From Planctomycetota bacterium (GTDB lineage Bacteria; Planctomycetota; UBA1135; UBA2386), in the NCBI GenBank assembly GCA_016795295.1, contig JAEUHP010000188.1, positions 1 through 33,520 of the forward strand: a stretch of 33,520 nt of DNA, written 5' to 3'. The position numbers were made by a program, and so were the translations under genes. The notes beneath the pieces are model-generated. The model saw nothing but the letters and a program-made list of their open reading frames with translations, made no database searches and was not told the DNA's origin. Of this stretch, positions 24,478-32,646 are shown one piece after another; the stretch's first letter is position 1, and each line of letters starts with the position of its first letter.

Positions 24478-25065
24478 GTGGCCGATCCAGAACCGTTCAC
24501 TCGTCTCGACCGCCAACTGCTGGTCACCAATCCTTGGCACGGCTATGCGCGCGATCGTTACGTGCAGGCCGACGGCAGTGAGGGGGTTTACTACTACATC
24601 GACATGCCTGGGTCGTGCGCGGCGATCCCGGTGTTCGCCGATGGCAGCACGGTGTTGGTCCGTGTCTACCGCTACCTGCTGGGCACCGAACTGTGGGAGT
24701 TTCCGATCGGCGGCATGCGCGCCGGCGAGTCCCCGCTGCAGGTGGCGCAGAACGAGCTGCGCGAAGAAGCGGGCTTGCTGGCCAAGCAATGGACCCCACT
24801 CGGTCGCTTCGCGCCCTACAAAGGTGCCTCGACCGAGATCTGCCACTTCTTCCTCGCGCGCGGCCTGACCGAGGTCGGTCAGCATCTGGAAGCCAGTGAG
24901 CGCATCGAAGTGGTGCGGTTGCCGTTCGCTGCCGCGCGTGCGCGGTTGGTCGAGCAGGAACTCGGGGACGGCCAGTCGCTGGCTGGTCTGGTGTTGCTGG
25001 AACGCTGGCTGGCAGCGGGCCATGCCTTGGTCGACGGTGGAGTCGCGGACGGCGTCGGGCCCTGA
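24478..25065 (+). CDS. NUDIX hydrolase (ADP-ribose pyrophosphatase-like)
   Basis: The 195-residue protein cleaves a nucleoside diphosphate linked to another moiety; ADP-ribose or a nucleotide sugar is the likeliest substrate class by overall resemblance. The NUDIX box is GGMRAGESPLQVAQNELREE followed by AGL. The glycine, the first Glu and the metal-binding E-x2-EE-x-G are present, but the Arg of the usual R-E pair is Asn. The preceding strand LLGTELWEFPIGG and following APYKGASTEICHFFLA are typical of the ADP-ribose pyrophosphatase group. It starts at a GTG 13 nt after bamA with GAGGG upstream, so it probably ends the dnaB-bamA transcript. It converges with the CBS gene. Confidence 0.85.
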   Translation: MADPEPFTRLDRQLLVTNPWHGYARDRYVQADGSEGVYYYIDMPGSCAAIPVFADGSTVLVRVYRYLLGTELWEFPIGGMRAGESPLQVAQNELREEAGLLAKQWTPLGRFAPYKGASTEICHFFLARGLTEVGQHLEASERIEVVRLPFAAARARLVEQELGDGQSLAGLVLLERWLAAGHALVDGGVADGVGP

Positions 25066-25132
25066 GCTGCGCGGTGCGCGTGTCGCCGCAACCAACGCGG
25101 CAGCGGCGCCGACCAGCGCTGGCTTTGCCGGC

Positions 25133-25552
25133 TCAGCACTCGCGCAGCAGGTGCACGAACAGATCGCTGGTGCTCAGGATCCCGACCACGCGCATGCCGT
25201 CGAGCACCGGCAGCCGCCGCACTCCGGTGGCGCGCATCAGCTGCAGGCAGTCGTGCGCGTTCGCCTGGCGCGGAATGCAGATCGCCGGGCGCGTCATCAC
25301 GTCGCGGACCTGCAGACGGTCGAGCACGTCGGCTTCGTGGCTGGCGAGCAGGTTGACGATGTCCTTGCTGGTCAGAATGCCGGGCAGCTGGTCCGGACTG
25401 CTGCCTGCGACCAGCAGTGCGCGGATGCCTTGCGTCGCCATGCGCTGGCCGGCCGTGCGCAGACTCTCGTCGGGTGCGGCCCACTGGGGATCGGGGTGCA
25501 TCAGTTCGCCGGCCGACAGGCGGCGCAGGTCACAACGGTTCTGGGTGGTCAT
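25133..25552 (-). CDS. Tandem CBS-domain protein
   Basis: The 139-residue protein is two CBS motifs and little else: about 16-67 (AGELMHPDPQWAAPDESL ... GIRALLVAG ... GILTSKDIVNLL) and about 83-135 (RDVMTRPAICIPRQANAHDC ... GVRRLPVLDGMRVVGILSTS). CBS pairs bind adenosyl nucleotides and serve as energy or ligand sensors. Its ATG overlaps the FapA stop as ATGA, so its synthesis is coupled to FapA and it may regulate or accompany it; that link is inference. Confidence 0.92.
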   Translation of the reverse strand: MTTQNRCDLRRLSAGELMHPDPQWAAPDESLRTAGQRMATQGIRALLVAGSSPDQLPGILTSKDIVNLLASHEADVLDRLQVRDVMTRPAICIPRQANAHDCLQLMRATGVRRLPVLDGMRVVGILSTSDLFVHLLREC

Positions 25553-26877
25553 GGTGTGGTTCCGTGGCTGGTGCCGAAAACGATCTTCTCGGTGTCCGGG
25601 TCGAAGTACAGGTGGGCATGGCGCTGTGGCAGCACGAACGTGTGCCGCAGCGTGCCGAACTGCACCACCACGCCCGGGTGCAGCGTGTCGCGCACCACGA
25701 TGCGGGCGTGGCGCAGCAGCTCGCGCTGCTTGGCGATCAGTTCGAGGCGGCGCTGGTGCACACGGTCGCCGGTGCGCACCAGGAGCCGTGGCCCTTTGCG
25801 CGCGGCCAGCAGTTGGCCTGGGCTGCGTTCGGCGCGCAGGGCGGTGCGTTCGAGCTTGGCCAGCTCGGCATCCAACCGCGCCAGTTCGATGCGTTCGACC
25901 AGCAGGTCGCCGACGGCCAGCAGCGTGGCGCTGCCGCCGGCGGTGCCGGCAGTGCGCACTTCGAGGTGGCGGGCGGCCCGCAGCTCGCCGCCGACCACGG
26001 GGCCGCGGCAGGTGAGCACGGTGATGTCCCGCGCCGCCACCTGGCAGTGGTGCAGCTGGTCTCCGACCACCACGGCGGCGCCGGCGTGCAGCTGGGCGCC
26101 GGTGGCGTGGCGGCAGCGCAGGTCTTGTCCGGCGCGGACTTCGGCGCGGGATCCGAGCACGCCTTGCGCCACCTGCACCGAGCCGCCGGCGGTGACGCGA
26201 CCGTCTTGGACCATGCCCGTGACCTGCACGTCACCGGCGGCGGTCACGGCGCAGTCGGGTTGGACGTCCCCGCGGACCAGCAGCGAGCCGCTGCTGTGCA
26301 GATTGCCTGACGCGAGGTCGACGTCGCCGGCATGGACGTGCAGTGGCACCACGTCGAGCTGGCGATCGGTGGCCAGCACCACGCCGGCGATTCCGGCCAG
26401 CACGCGTTCGCCGTCCAGGCGCACGCCGGAGCCGAGGCGCAAGCGCAGGTCCTGACCTGGGCGCGGCGGCAGCGCGGCGCCGGTCACCGTGCAGCCCGGT
26501 TCGCCGGCTTCGGCCGGCACCACGCGCGCGATCACGTCGCCCGGGTTGGCGGGATGCAGCAGCTCGCGTTCGTGCCAGTCGATGTGGCCGTCGGGTTGCT
26601 CGGTGCCTGGCAGCTTGGGCAACAGGAATGTGCCGACCAGGCGGCCATCGGTGCCGTTGGTGGCAGCGCGCCCGGTCGCCACCGGCACCGTGCCCGCGAA
26701 GTGTGGGTCGGCGAGCCGCGTGGCGAGCTGCGCCACGGCGTGCGGATCGATGCCGTGTACGACCCCGGCCGCGGCCAGGGCCGCTGCGACGTCGGCGTGG
26801 CTCGCCACCGGCCCGGCCACCGCGACCAGATCGGCGGCCAGGCCCTGGTCGCGGAACACGATGCGCAGGCGGGCCAC
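25549..26877 (-). CDS. FapA family protein (DUF342)
   Basis: The 442-residue protein from the GTG at 26877 shows the FapA architecture. An N-terminal domain (ARLRIVFRDQGLAADLVAVA, then AGVVHGIDPHAVAQLA) is followed by the conserved GDVIARVVPAEAGEPGCTVT and GQDLRLRLGSGVRL. A right-handed beta-helix of short Gly/Val repeats comes next (SLLVRGDVQPDCAVTAAGDV, VTAGGSVQVAQGVLGSRAEV, and so on). The C-terminal part is a helical hairpin (LDAELAKLERTAL) and a small beta domain. The family is annotated as flagellar assembly protein A in some bacteria and as polymer-forming or surface-associated in others. No flagellar gene is nearby, so 'flagellar' should not be assumed. The ATG at 26934 is an alternative start. 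The downstream CBS gene overlaps it by 4 nt. Confidence 0.85.
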   Translation of the reverse strand: MARLRIVFRDQGLAADLVAVAGPVASHADVAAALAAAGVVHGIDPHAVAQLATRLADPHFAGTVPVATGRAATNGTDGRLVGTFLLPKLPGTEQPDGHIDWHERELLHPANPGDVIARVVPAEAGEPGCTVTGAALPPRPGQDLRLRLGSGVRLDGERVLAGIAGVVLATDRQLDVVPLHVHAGDVDLASGNLHSSGSLLVRGDVQPDCAVTAAGDVQVTGMVQDGRVTAGGSVQVAQGVLGSRAEVRAGQDLRCRHATGAQLHAGAAVVVGDQLHHCQVAARDITVLTCRGPVVGGELRAARHLEVRTAGTAGGSATLLAVGDLLVERIELARLDAELAKLERTALRAERSPGQLLAARKGPRLLVRTGDRVHQRRLELIAKQRELLRHARIVVRDTLHPGVVVQFGTLRHTFVLPQRHAHLYFDPDTEKIVFGTSHGTTP

Positions 26878-26980
26878 GACCCACCATCGGCATGGCACGG
26901 GGCCGCGCTGTGCGCGGTTCCCAGCGCGCCCCAACTCGCCTTGCCAGGGGGCGATCGGCTGCTGGCGCGCGCGGCTGCGG

Positions 26981-28228
26981 TCAGGCCGAATCCGGGTGGC
27001 TCGCGTCCCGGCGCACCAGCAGGGTCAGAGCTTCGACGTGGTCGGTGTGTGGGAACAGATCGCACAGCCGCACCGCGGCCACTCGGTAGGCGGTCGCCAG
27101 CCGGTCGAGGTCGCGGGCCAGGGACTCGAGCGCACACGACACCAGCAAAACGCGCGGGGGGGCGCAGGCCAGCACCGCCGCCGCACCGACTTCCTGGAGT
27201 CCAGCGCGCGGCGGATCGGCCAGCAACACGTCGCAGCGCGGCAGCGGCTGGCTGCCGAACGGCTCTTCGCGCACCGTGCCGTGCTCGAGGCCGTTGGCCT
27301 GCAGGTTGTGCCGGGCATCGGCGCAGGCGCTCGGCGAACTCTCGACCAGGGTCACCGAGCGGGCGCCGGCTTGGAGGCAACGCAGGCCGAACGCGCCGAT
27401 CCCGCCGTAGCCGTCGACCACGTCGAGGTCCGTGAGCGGGCCGAGCATGGCCAGCGCCGGCCGAAACAGGATCGCGTCGGCATGGCGGTGGTGTTGGTAG
27501 AAGCTGGCGAACGACACGCGCAGCCGTAGTCCGGCGACTTGGTCGTGCTGCCAGCCGGAGCCCCACAGCACGTCCTGCTGCGGGCCCAGCAGGACGTTGC
27601 CCGGGTTCGGATTGTGGTTCTGCACGATGCCGACCAGCTGCAGGGGCCGGCCCTGGTCGTCGCGCAGCCCTTCGCCGATGCGCCGCAGTTCGCGGGTCAG
27701 GCGGGCACGTTCGGGGAAGTCGAGCCGTGTGGTCACCACGCCCAGCAGCAGTTCGTTGCTGCCGGGCATCACCCGGGCGCGGAACGCGCGGACCAGTCCG
27801 CGGCCAGTGGTCTCGTCGTAGGGCGAGAGACCCAGCTCGCGCAGGACGGCTGCCGCGGCCACGCCGAGGCGCGTGAGCGCTCGGTGTTGGATGCGGCAGT
27901 CGAGGATCGGTTCCAGCTCGTGGCTGCCGGTGCGGTAGATGCCGAGCTCGAGCCGCCCGTTGCAGCGTTGGGCCGGGTAGAGCAACGTGGTGCGATCGTG
28001 GCGCGGTGGCCTCGGCGGTAGGGCGACGTCGATCGCCACGGAAGCCAGATGGGGGGCCAGCAGCGCCGCAGCGCGGCCGCGCTTCGCCTCGAGCTGCTGC
28101 TCGATGGGGATCGGCAGCAGCGAGCAGCCGCCGCAGCGGCCGAAGTGTGGGCACTGCGGGCTGGTCGGATCGACGCCAGCGCGGCGACCACCAGCCGCGC
28201 CACCGCCAGCACCGCGGTTGCGGTTCAC
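26981..28228 (-). CDS. TrmA/RlmD-type RNA m5U methyltransferase with Fe-S motif
   Basis: The enzyme transfers a methyl group from S-adenosylmethionine to C5 of a uridine in rRNA or tRNA. From the GTG at 28228 (overlapping the acyl-CoA dehydrogenase stop as GTGA) it has 415 residues. The [4Fe-4S] cysteines are C26, C32 and C35 (CPHFGRCGGC) and C111 (ILDCRIQHR). The methyltransferase domain has motif I VVDGYGGIGAFGL, motif IV LLADPPRAGLQEV, the nucleophile Cys365 in LVSCALESLARDL, and the general base Glu399 in FPHTDHVEAL. The N-terminal TRAM domain of RlmD is absent. The family call is firm; whether the target is 23S rRNA U1939, U747 or tRNA U54 cannot be decided here, so no symbol is given. 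Confidence 0.88.
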   Translation of the reverse strand: MNRNRGAGGGAAGGRRAGVDPTSPQCPHFGRCGGCSLLPIPIEQQLEAKRGRAAALLAPHLASVAIDVALPPRPPRHDRTTLLYPAQRCNGRLELGIYRTGSHELEPILDCRIQHRALTRLGVAAAAVLRELGLSPYDETTGRGLVRAFRARVMPGSNELLLGVVTTRLDFPERARLTRELRRIGEGLRDDQGRPLQLVGIVQNHNPNPGNVLLGPQQDVLWGSGWQHDQVAGLRLRVSFASFYQHHRHADAILFRPALAMLGPLTDLDVVDGYGGIGAFGLRCLQAGARSVTLVESSPSACADARHNLQANGLEHGTVREEPFGSQPLPRCDVLLADPPRAGLQEVGAAAVLACAPPRVLLVSCALESLARDLDRLATAYRVAAVRLCDLFPHTDHVEALTLLVRRDASHPDSA

Positions 28229-29400
28229 TTGCCGCGCAGCGGCCGCACGATCAGGTCCTTGAGCGCGAAGTTGCTGCCTTCGCCGACGCGCGTGACGAAC
28301 AGGTCGTTGTGGTGTCGGATCAGCCCGAACTCGTCGAAGCACGCGACGCCGCCGCACACTTCCATGGCCAGCAGGATCAGTTCGCTCGCCGCCCGGCTGC
28401 AGTCGACCTTGACCTTGGCGGCCTGCTCGCGGGAGAGCTGGTTGTCCTCGTAGAGGCGGCAGAGGTGCAGCAGCCACGTCAGGCCGCGCTCCAGGGCGAT
28501 GTCCATGTCGACGATCACGTCCTGCACGCGCTGGAACCGACCGATCGGCTTGTCGTCGAACTGGATACGCTCCTCGGCGTAGACCCGGGTCTTGTCGAGG
28601 GCGAAGGCCAGCGAGGCCAGGGCCAGCGAGGCGATGAACAAACGCCCGCCGTTGAGCGTGGTCACCATCACCTTGAAGCCGTCGTTCTCGGTGCCCAGGA
28701 TCGCATCGTCGGCCACTTCGACGCCGTCGAACATGATCGAGCCGGTCGACGACTGCTCCCAGACCTTCTTGCCCTTCATCTCCTGGTAGAACACCCCGCG
28801 CTGGTCCATCGGCACGATGAAGCAGGTGGAGCGTTTGCCGTTCGGCGCACCCGGCGCGGTTAGGGCGTGCACCACCACGTGGCTGGCCCAGCGAGCGTTG
28901 GTCGACCAGCACTTTTCGCCCTGGATCACCCAGCCATTGCCGCGCCGGACGGCCGTCACTTCGGGATTGGCGGCGTCGCTGCCGCGTCCCGGCTCCGAGA
29001 GGCCGAACACGAACATGCGCTCGCCCCGGGCCAGCGCCGGCAGGTGGGCGCGCTTCTGCGCTTCGGTGCCGCAGAGCTGCAGCGGCTTGGCGCCGAGCGA
29101 GATCGCAGCGCCCGGCGTGATCGCCACGGCCTGGCTGTGGTAGCCGAGCGCCAAGCCCATCAGCACCAGGTCGGTGTGGTCGCCGCCCTGGCCGCCGTAC
29201 TGGTCGGCGATCGGCAGGCCGAACAGACCCAGTTCGGCCATTGCCCGGATGCAGGAGTCGGGCACCAGCTGGTGGTCGCGTTCCCACTGCAGCAGGTGGG
29301 GGGCGATCTCACGGTCGCCGAAATCGCGAACCGTCTCGTAGAAGGCGAACTTCTCTTCGGGGATCAGATGCTGCAGGTAGGTGTCGATGCGGCGAGCCAT
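28225..29400 (-). CDS. Acyl-CoA dehydrogenase
   Basis: This FAD enzyme introduces the alpha-beta double bond in an acyl-CoA. The 391-residue protein has an N-terminal helical domain (EEKFAFYETVRDFGDREIAP, LGLFGLPIADQYGGQGGDHT) and a middle beta domain (FVFGLSEPGRGSDAAN, WVIQGEKCWSTNARWASHVV). The C-terminal helical domain includes RLFIASLALASLAFAL, QFDDKPIGRFQRVQD and MEVCGGVACFDEFGLIRHHN. The final GEGSNFALKDLIVR places Glu374 where short- and medium-chain dehydrogenases have the catalytic Glu of YEGT. The substrate chain length or branching is not evident. No ETF, enoyl-CoA hydratase or thiolase gene is nearby; instead the gene is coupled by a 4-nt overlap to an RNA methyltransferase. The ATG at 29400 lacks a clear ribosome-binding site. 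Confidence 0.93.
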   Translation of the reverse strand: MARRIDTYLQHLIPEEKFAFYETVRDFGDREIAPHLLQWERDHQLVPDSCIRAMAELGLFGLPIADQYGGQGGDHTDLVLMGLALGYHSQAVAITPGAAISLGAKPLQLCGTEAQKRAHLPALARGERMFVFGLSEPGRGSDAANPEVTAVRRGNGWVIQGEKCWSTNARWASHVVVHALTAPGAPNGKRSTCFIVPMDQRGVFYQEMKGKKVWEQSSTGSIMFDGVEVADDAILGTENDGFKVMVTTLNGGRLFIASLALASLAFALDKTRVYAEERIQFDDKPIGRFQRVQDVIVDMDIALERGLTWLLHLCRLYEDNQLSREQAAKVKVDCSRAASELILLAMEVCGGVACFDEFGLIRHHNDLFVTRVGEGSNFALKDLIVRPLRGK

Positions 29401-29467
29401 TCGCCGCGAGCGTAGCAGCCGCCCTGAGCCAAGGCGAACACGGCTTGGCGCCTCCTGTGCCCCTGCT

Positions 29468-31555
29468 TCACCGGCCCACGGCACTGCCGGGGCCGGCCGC
29501 GGCGGCGCCGGCTTCGGCGGGCGCCAGGGCCTGCAGGAACAGCCGCGCCGCCGGGTGGTCGGGCACCAATTGCAGAACGCGCTGGAACGCCGCCACCGCA
29601 GCTTCACTGCGGCCCGAGAAGCGCAGGTTGTAGCCACGCACCAGGTGCGCCTGGGCGTCGTAGGGCTTCGCGGCCAGGTGGTCGTCCAGTTGCTGCAACT
29701 GGGCTTCGAACTGCCGGATGTCGGCGTAGAACAGCCGCTTGTCGGCATCCGCAGTGGCCAGCGACGGATCCAGACGCAGGGCCTCGCCGATCAGGAACGC
29801 CGCGAACGGGTAGTCGCCGGTGGCGAAGGCCGCATCCGCGAGCACGAAGTGCACCGTCGCGTCCTCGGGCGCGTAGGTCCGAGCCCGGGCATAGGCGTCG
29901 GCGGCCTCGCGGAAGCGCCCGGCTTGGAAGTAGTAGTCGCCGAGCTCGATGTACTTGCGCGCGAGGCGGTTGGCCGGCGCCTCCGGTTCGGCCGGCGCTG
30001 GGGCGCCGCCGGCCACACCGGGCTCGCTGCTCGGAACCACAGCCGGAACACTGCTTGGCGCGGTGGCCGGTGGCGTGGCGGGCTCCTCCACGACCACCAC
30101 GGTGCTCGGCACGTAGAGGTAGGTTGGGCAGTAGGTGGTGGTGGGATACCACCAGAAGCCCGCGCCGACGCTGCACGGCTGCACCGAGGAGTACCACCAG
30201 CAGTCGGCGTAGCAGGTGTCCCAGTAGAAGGACCGGTACCACCACCACGGGTACCAGAGCGAGAGGCTGCAGCCGAAGCTGCCGTAGCCCCAATACCAGG
30301 GGCTGCCGTGCCAAGCCGCACCGTACCAGCCCGAACCCCAGAGCCACGGCGAGTTCCAGCGGTAACCGCAAGGATCCCAATAGGAGTTCCACGGGCTCCA
30401 GCAGCCGCCGTAGAAGCCGAAACCGACGTTGCCCCAACCGCGCGGGTGGTGGCCAATGCCGATCGGGCGGCTCTGTGGCAGATAGCCGGGCCCCGAGAAC
30501 GACTTGCTGCCGGGCTTGCCGGGAATCAGGCGCGGCGCACTGTTGTTGAAGGCAGTCTTGCCGATGTTGAAAGCAGTCTTGCCGAGCACGGTGCCGGAAC
30601 TCGGCCGGTTCAGGGTCTTGCCGCGGGTTGGCGAGGCACCGGGTTCGATCTTGCCCGGAACCCCGCCGCCGAACGGCTTGCCCGCGTACCGGCTCGCGGC
30701 AGGGGGCGCACCCGCTGCGCCTTTGCCGCTGCGCGGCTGCAAGCCGCCCGGCAACGGGTCGGTGCCGGCGCCGCCAGAAGGCACCGCTTTGCCGCGGGGC
30801 AGGGAGCCTTCGGCAACGGGGCGGGTGCCGCGGTAGCGCGGGTCGATGGGTGCCGCAGACTTGCCGCCGGACCCTCCGGAGCCGGTCGAGGCAGGGACGA
30901 ACTTCCCGGGGCGTTCGTAGATCTCGCGGGAGGTTGGCGCCGACTTCGGGCCCGAGGCGGTACCGGGCACGCCGCTGCCACTGCCTGGCGGCACAACTTT
31001 GCCGCCGCTCGGCACGCTGGGTGGAGTCGCGCCGGACTCGCGGATGCGCACCTTGCTGCCCGAGGAGCTGCCCGAGGACGTGCCGGCAGTGGGCCACACG
31101 CGCGGCGTGGGCACGCTGGAGCCCTCCGAGCTTCTTCCGGGTACGCTACCGCTGCTACCACCCGACTTGCTGGGCGGCGAGTAGCCGCCGCCCCTCGAGC
31201 CAGGGCTGCCGGAGCCTGGGTTGCCTGAGCCAGGGTAGTTGCGCGGGGTCGAAGAGCCGCCTGAAGAGAAGCGATCGGCCTTCTGGGCTGGAGACGGGCT
31301 CGGTGCGCTGGTTCGCGGCTGGGGCGCCGGGCTCGAGCGCGGCGCTGGACTGGAGCGCGGCGCTGGACTGGAGCGGGGTGCCGGACTGGAGCGTGGCGCC
31401 GGACTCGAGCTGGGGCCAGACTTCGGTCCTGGGCTCGAGGGGGAGGAGCGGGAGGAGCCGCCTCCGCCACCCTTGCCATGGCCCTGCGTTGCCACGGGTG
31501 CCGCCAAACCGAGCAAGAGCGGCAAGAACCAGACCTTCAGGCGAAGTTCACTCAT
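29468..31555 (-). CDS. Exported protein with SSPAPR repeats, Trp/Tyr-rich core and C-terminal TPRs
   Basis: I recognise no single family. The 695-residue protein starts with a Sec signal (LRLKVWFLPLLLGLAAPVATQG). A long Ser/Pro/Gly low-complexity region follows, including repeated SSPAPR units (about residues 50-75). Residues about 370-485 are extremely rich in Trp, Tyr, Gly and Cys (for example WLWGSGWYGAAWHGSPWYWG, YPWWWYRSFYWDTC). A Pro/Ala/Glu linker and a tetratricopeptide-like C-terminal domain follow (from about 528; ARKYIELGDYYFQAGRFREA, FLIGEALRLDPSL, VAAFQRVLQLVPDHPAAR). The lengths suggest an envelope or surface protein whose disordered N-terminal part crosses or fills the periplasm and whose TPRs bind partners. 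The Cys residues in the aromatic core could form disulfides. The start ATG 31555 has CAGG about 8 nt upstream. Confidence 0.75.
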   Translation of the reverse strand: MSELRLKVWFLPLLLGLAAPVATQGHGKGGGGGSSRSSPSSPGPKSGPSSSPAPRSSPAPRSSPAPRSSPAPRSSPAPQPRTSAPSPSPAQKADRFSSGGSSTPRNYPGSGNPGSGSPGSRGGGYSPPSKSGGSSGSVPGRSSEGSSVPTPRVWPTAGTSSGSSSGSKVRIRESGATPPSVPSGGKVVPPGSGSGVPGTASGPKSAPTSREIYERPGKFVPASTGSGGSGGKSAAPIDPRYRGTRPVAEGSLPRGKAVPSGGAGTDPLPGGLQPRSGKGAAGAPPAASRYAGKPFGGGVPGKIEPGASPTRGKTLNRPSSGTVLGKTAFNIGKTAFNNSAPRLIPGKPGSKSFSGPGYLPQSRPIGIGHHPRGWGNVGFGFYGGCWSPWNSYWDPCGYRWNSPWLWGSGWYGAAWHGSPWYWGYGSFGCSLSLWYPWWWYRSFYWDTCYADCWWYSSVQPCSVGAGFWWYPTTTYCPTYLYVPSTVVVVEEPATPPATAPSSVPAVVPSSEPGVAGGAPAPAEPEAPANRLARKYIELGDYYFQAGRFREAADAYARARTYAPEDATVHFVLADAAFATGDYPFAAFLIGEALRLDPSLATADADKRLFYADIRQFEAQLQQLDDHLAAKPYDAQAHLVRGYNLRFSGRSEAAVAAFQRVLQLVPDHPAARLFLQALAPAEAGAAAAGPGSAVGR
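31335..31406 (-). repeat. Four 18-bp in-frame tandem repeats encoding SSPAPR units
   Basis: On the plus strand the unit is GAGCGCGGCGCTGGACTG. The first two copies (31335-31352, 31353-31370) are identical, and the third and fourth differ by 2-3 bases each. They lie inside the exported TPR protein gene. Identical neighbouring copies suggest recent expansion and possible copy-number variation between strains. Confidence 0.8.
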
Positions 31556-31974
31556 GGGTACAACCTGGGGGGGAGCCCGAGCACAGCAAGAAGAATACCC
31601 GGCAGCGCCGAATCCGGGCAGACCGTTGCACGGCGACCGACCTGGCCGTCGCTGCGGCCACGACCAGCGTGCCTGCGCTGGCCCTGCCATGGGTGGTTGC
31701 AGGACTTGCGCCAAGGAGCATCCAGGCGGGGCACGGCTGGAGCTGGGCCACAGCGGGAAGGGCCGCGTCGCCCGGGCGACTTGGTGCCCCTCGAGCTCGG
31801 CAGCGGTCCGTAGTGGTCCGAGTGCTCGGTGTCCTGGCGTCGCGACACTCGTTCTGGGCTGGCTTCCGTGTGTCGCTTGCGAACCGCAGGTGCACACCCA
31901 GGCTTGGCTGGGTGGCCGCGGCGCCATGCCGAGTGAGGAAGCGATTCCGGCGTGCCGTGTGGCAGGATGTGGCC
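31556..31974. other. 419-bp divergent intergenic region without a recognisable gene
   Basis: It separates the exported TPR protein (leftward) from the DUF502 gene (rightward). Open frames here are extensions of antisense frames and have no recognisable product. One 6-bp dyad, CCAGCG-TGCCTG-CGCTGG, lies at 31664-31681. No tRNA, clear promoter pair or riboswitch was found; it presumably holds the two divergent promoters. Confidence 0.5.
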
Positions 31975-32556
31975 ATGCGCTTCTTGTTGCGGTCGTTCCT
32001 GCGCGGCCTCGCCGCGATTTTGCCGTTGGCGCTGACCGGCGGACTGGTCTGGTGGGCGGTGGCCGCCGGTGAGTCTCTGCTGCACCGGGTCTGCCTCTGG
32101 TTCGTGACCGAGGAGCACTACTGGCCGGGCATGGGCTTCCTGCTGTCGCTGGCGCTGGTGATCGCTGCGGGCCTGTTGATGTACTCGTTCGTGGTGCGCC
32201 GCATCTACCATGCCCTGACGGCCTGGCTCGAACGCATCCCCGTGGTCAAGTCGGTCTACGGCATGGTCAAGGACGTGGTGCAGTTGTTCGCCAGCACCGA
32301 GCAGAAGCCGTTCCGTCGGGTGGTGCTGGTGAGCATGGGGCCTGGGTGTGAGCTGGTCGGCTTCCTGACCCGCGACGACTTCGCCGACCAGCCCATGCTC
32401 GGGGCGACGAACGTGGCCGTCTACTTGCCGATGAGTTACCAGCTCGGGGGTTACACCGTGGTGGTGGCGCGCGAACGGGTGCGCGAGATCGACATGAAGG
32501 TCGAGGACGCGCTGCGCTTCTGTGTGACGGCAGGTGTGGCGCGCCCTGCGAGCTGA
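31975..32556 (+). CDS. DUF502 family membrane protein
   Basis: The 193-residue protein has two transmembrane helices near the N-terminus (about 8-32, LRGLAAILPLALTGGLVWWA; about 46-70, FLLSLALVIAAGLLMYSFVV). A conserved soluble part follows, with WLERIPVVKSVYGMVKDVVQ, PFRRVVLVSMGPG, ELVGFLTRDD, VAVYLPMSYQLGGYTVVV and a C-terminal helix. This is the DUF502 (PF04367) pattern; the family has no established function in bacteria. AGGA lies about 8 nt before the ATG. It is a single gene, convergent with the secreted-protein gene downstream. Confidence 0.88.
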   Translation: MRFLLRSFLRGLAAILPLALTGGLVWWAVAAGESLLHRVCLWFVTEEHYWPGMGFLLSLALVIAAGLLMYSFVVRRIYHALTAWLERIPVVKSVYGMVKDVVQLFASTEQKPFRRVVLVSMGPGCELVGFLTRDDFADQPMLGATNVAVYLPMSYQLGGYTVVVARERVREIDMKVEDALRFCVTAGVARPAS

Positions 32557-32622
32557 GTCGGCGCGCGGGGCGGGAGTCCGCCAGCCAAAATGCCGCGGCT
32601 CCCGCGCGATCCGAGCTGTGCC

Positions 32623-32638
32623 GCCCGCAATCGCGGGC
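32623..32638. terminator. Hairpin between convergent genes, possible bidirectional terminator
   Basis: GCCCGC-AATC-GCGGGC is a perfect 6-bp GC stem with a 4-nt loop, 66 bp after the DUF502 stop and 8 bp beyond the end of the leftward gene. There is no T-run on either side, so termination is only suggested. Confidence 0.4.
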
Positions 32639-32646
32639 TGGACGGC

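Noticed and set aside
21669..24530. A 953-codon minus-strand open frame opposite bamA, and similar long ones opposite dnaB, the histidine kinase and the efflux permease
   Set aside because: All are antisense frames kept open by third-position GC; none shows a domain, and the sense genes are certain.
25113..25122. Palindrome CCAGCGCTGG between the NUDIX and CBS genes, considered as a terminator or site
   Set aside because: It has no loop and no T-run, and GC palindromes of this size are expected by chance in such a sequence.
25549..26877. Calling the DUF342 protein a flagellar gene
   Set aside because: No flagellar or motility gene is in the window, and DUF342 proteins occur in non-flagellated bacteria.
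31664..31681. CCAGCG-TGCCTG-CGCTGG dyad in the 419-bp gap, considered as an operator
   Set aside because: Only six base pairs, nothing else supports it, and it is far from both start codons.
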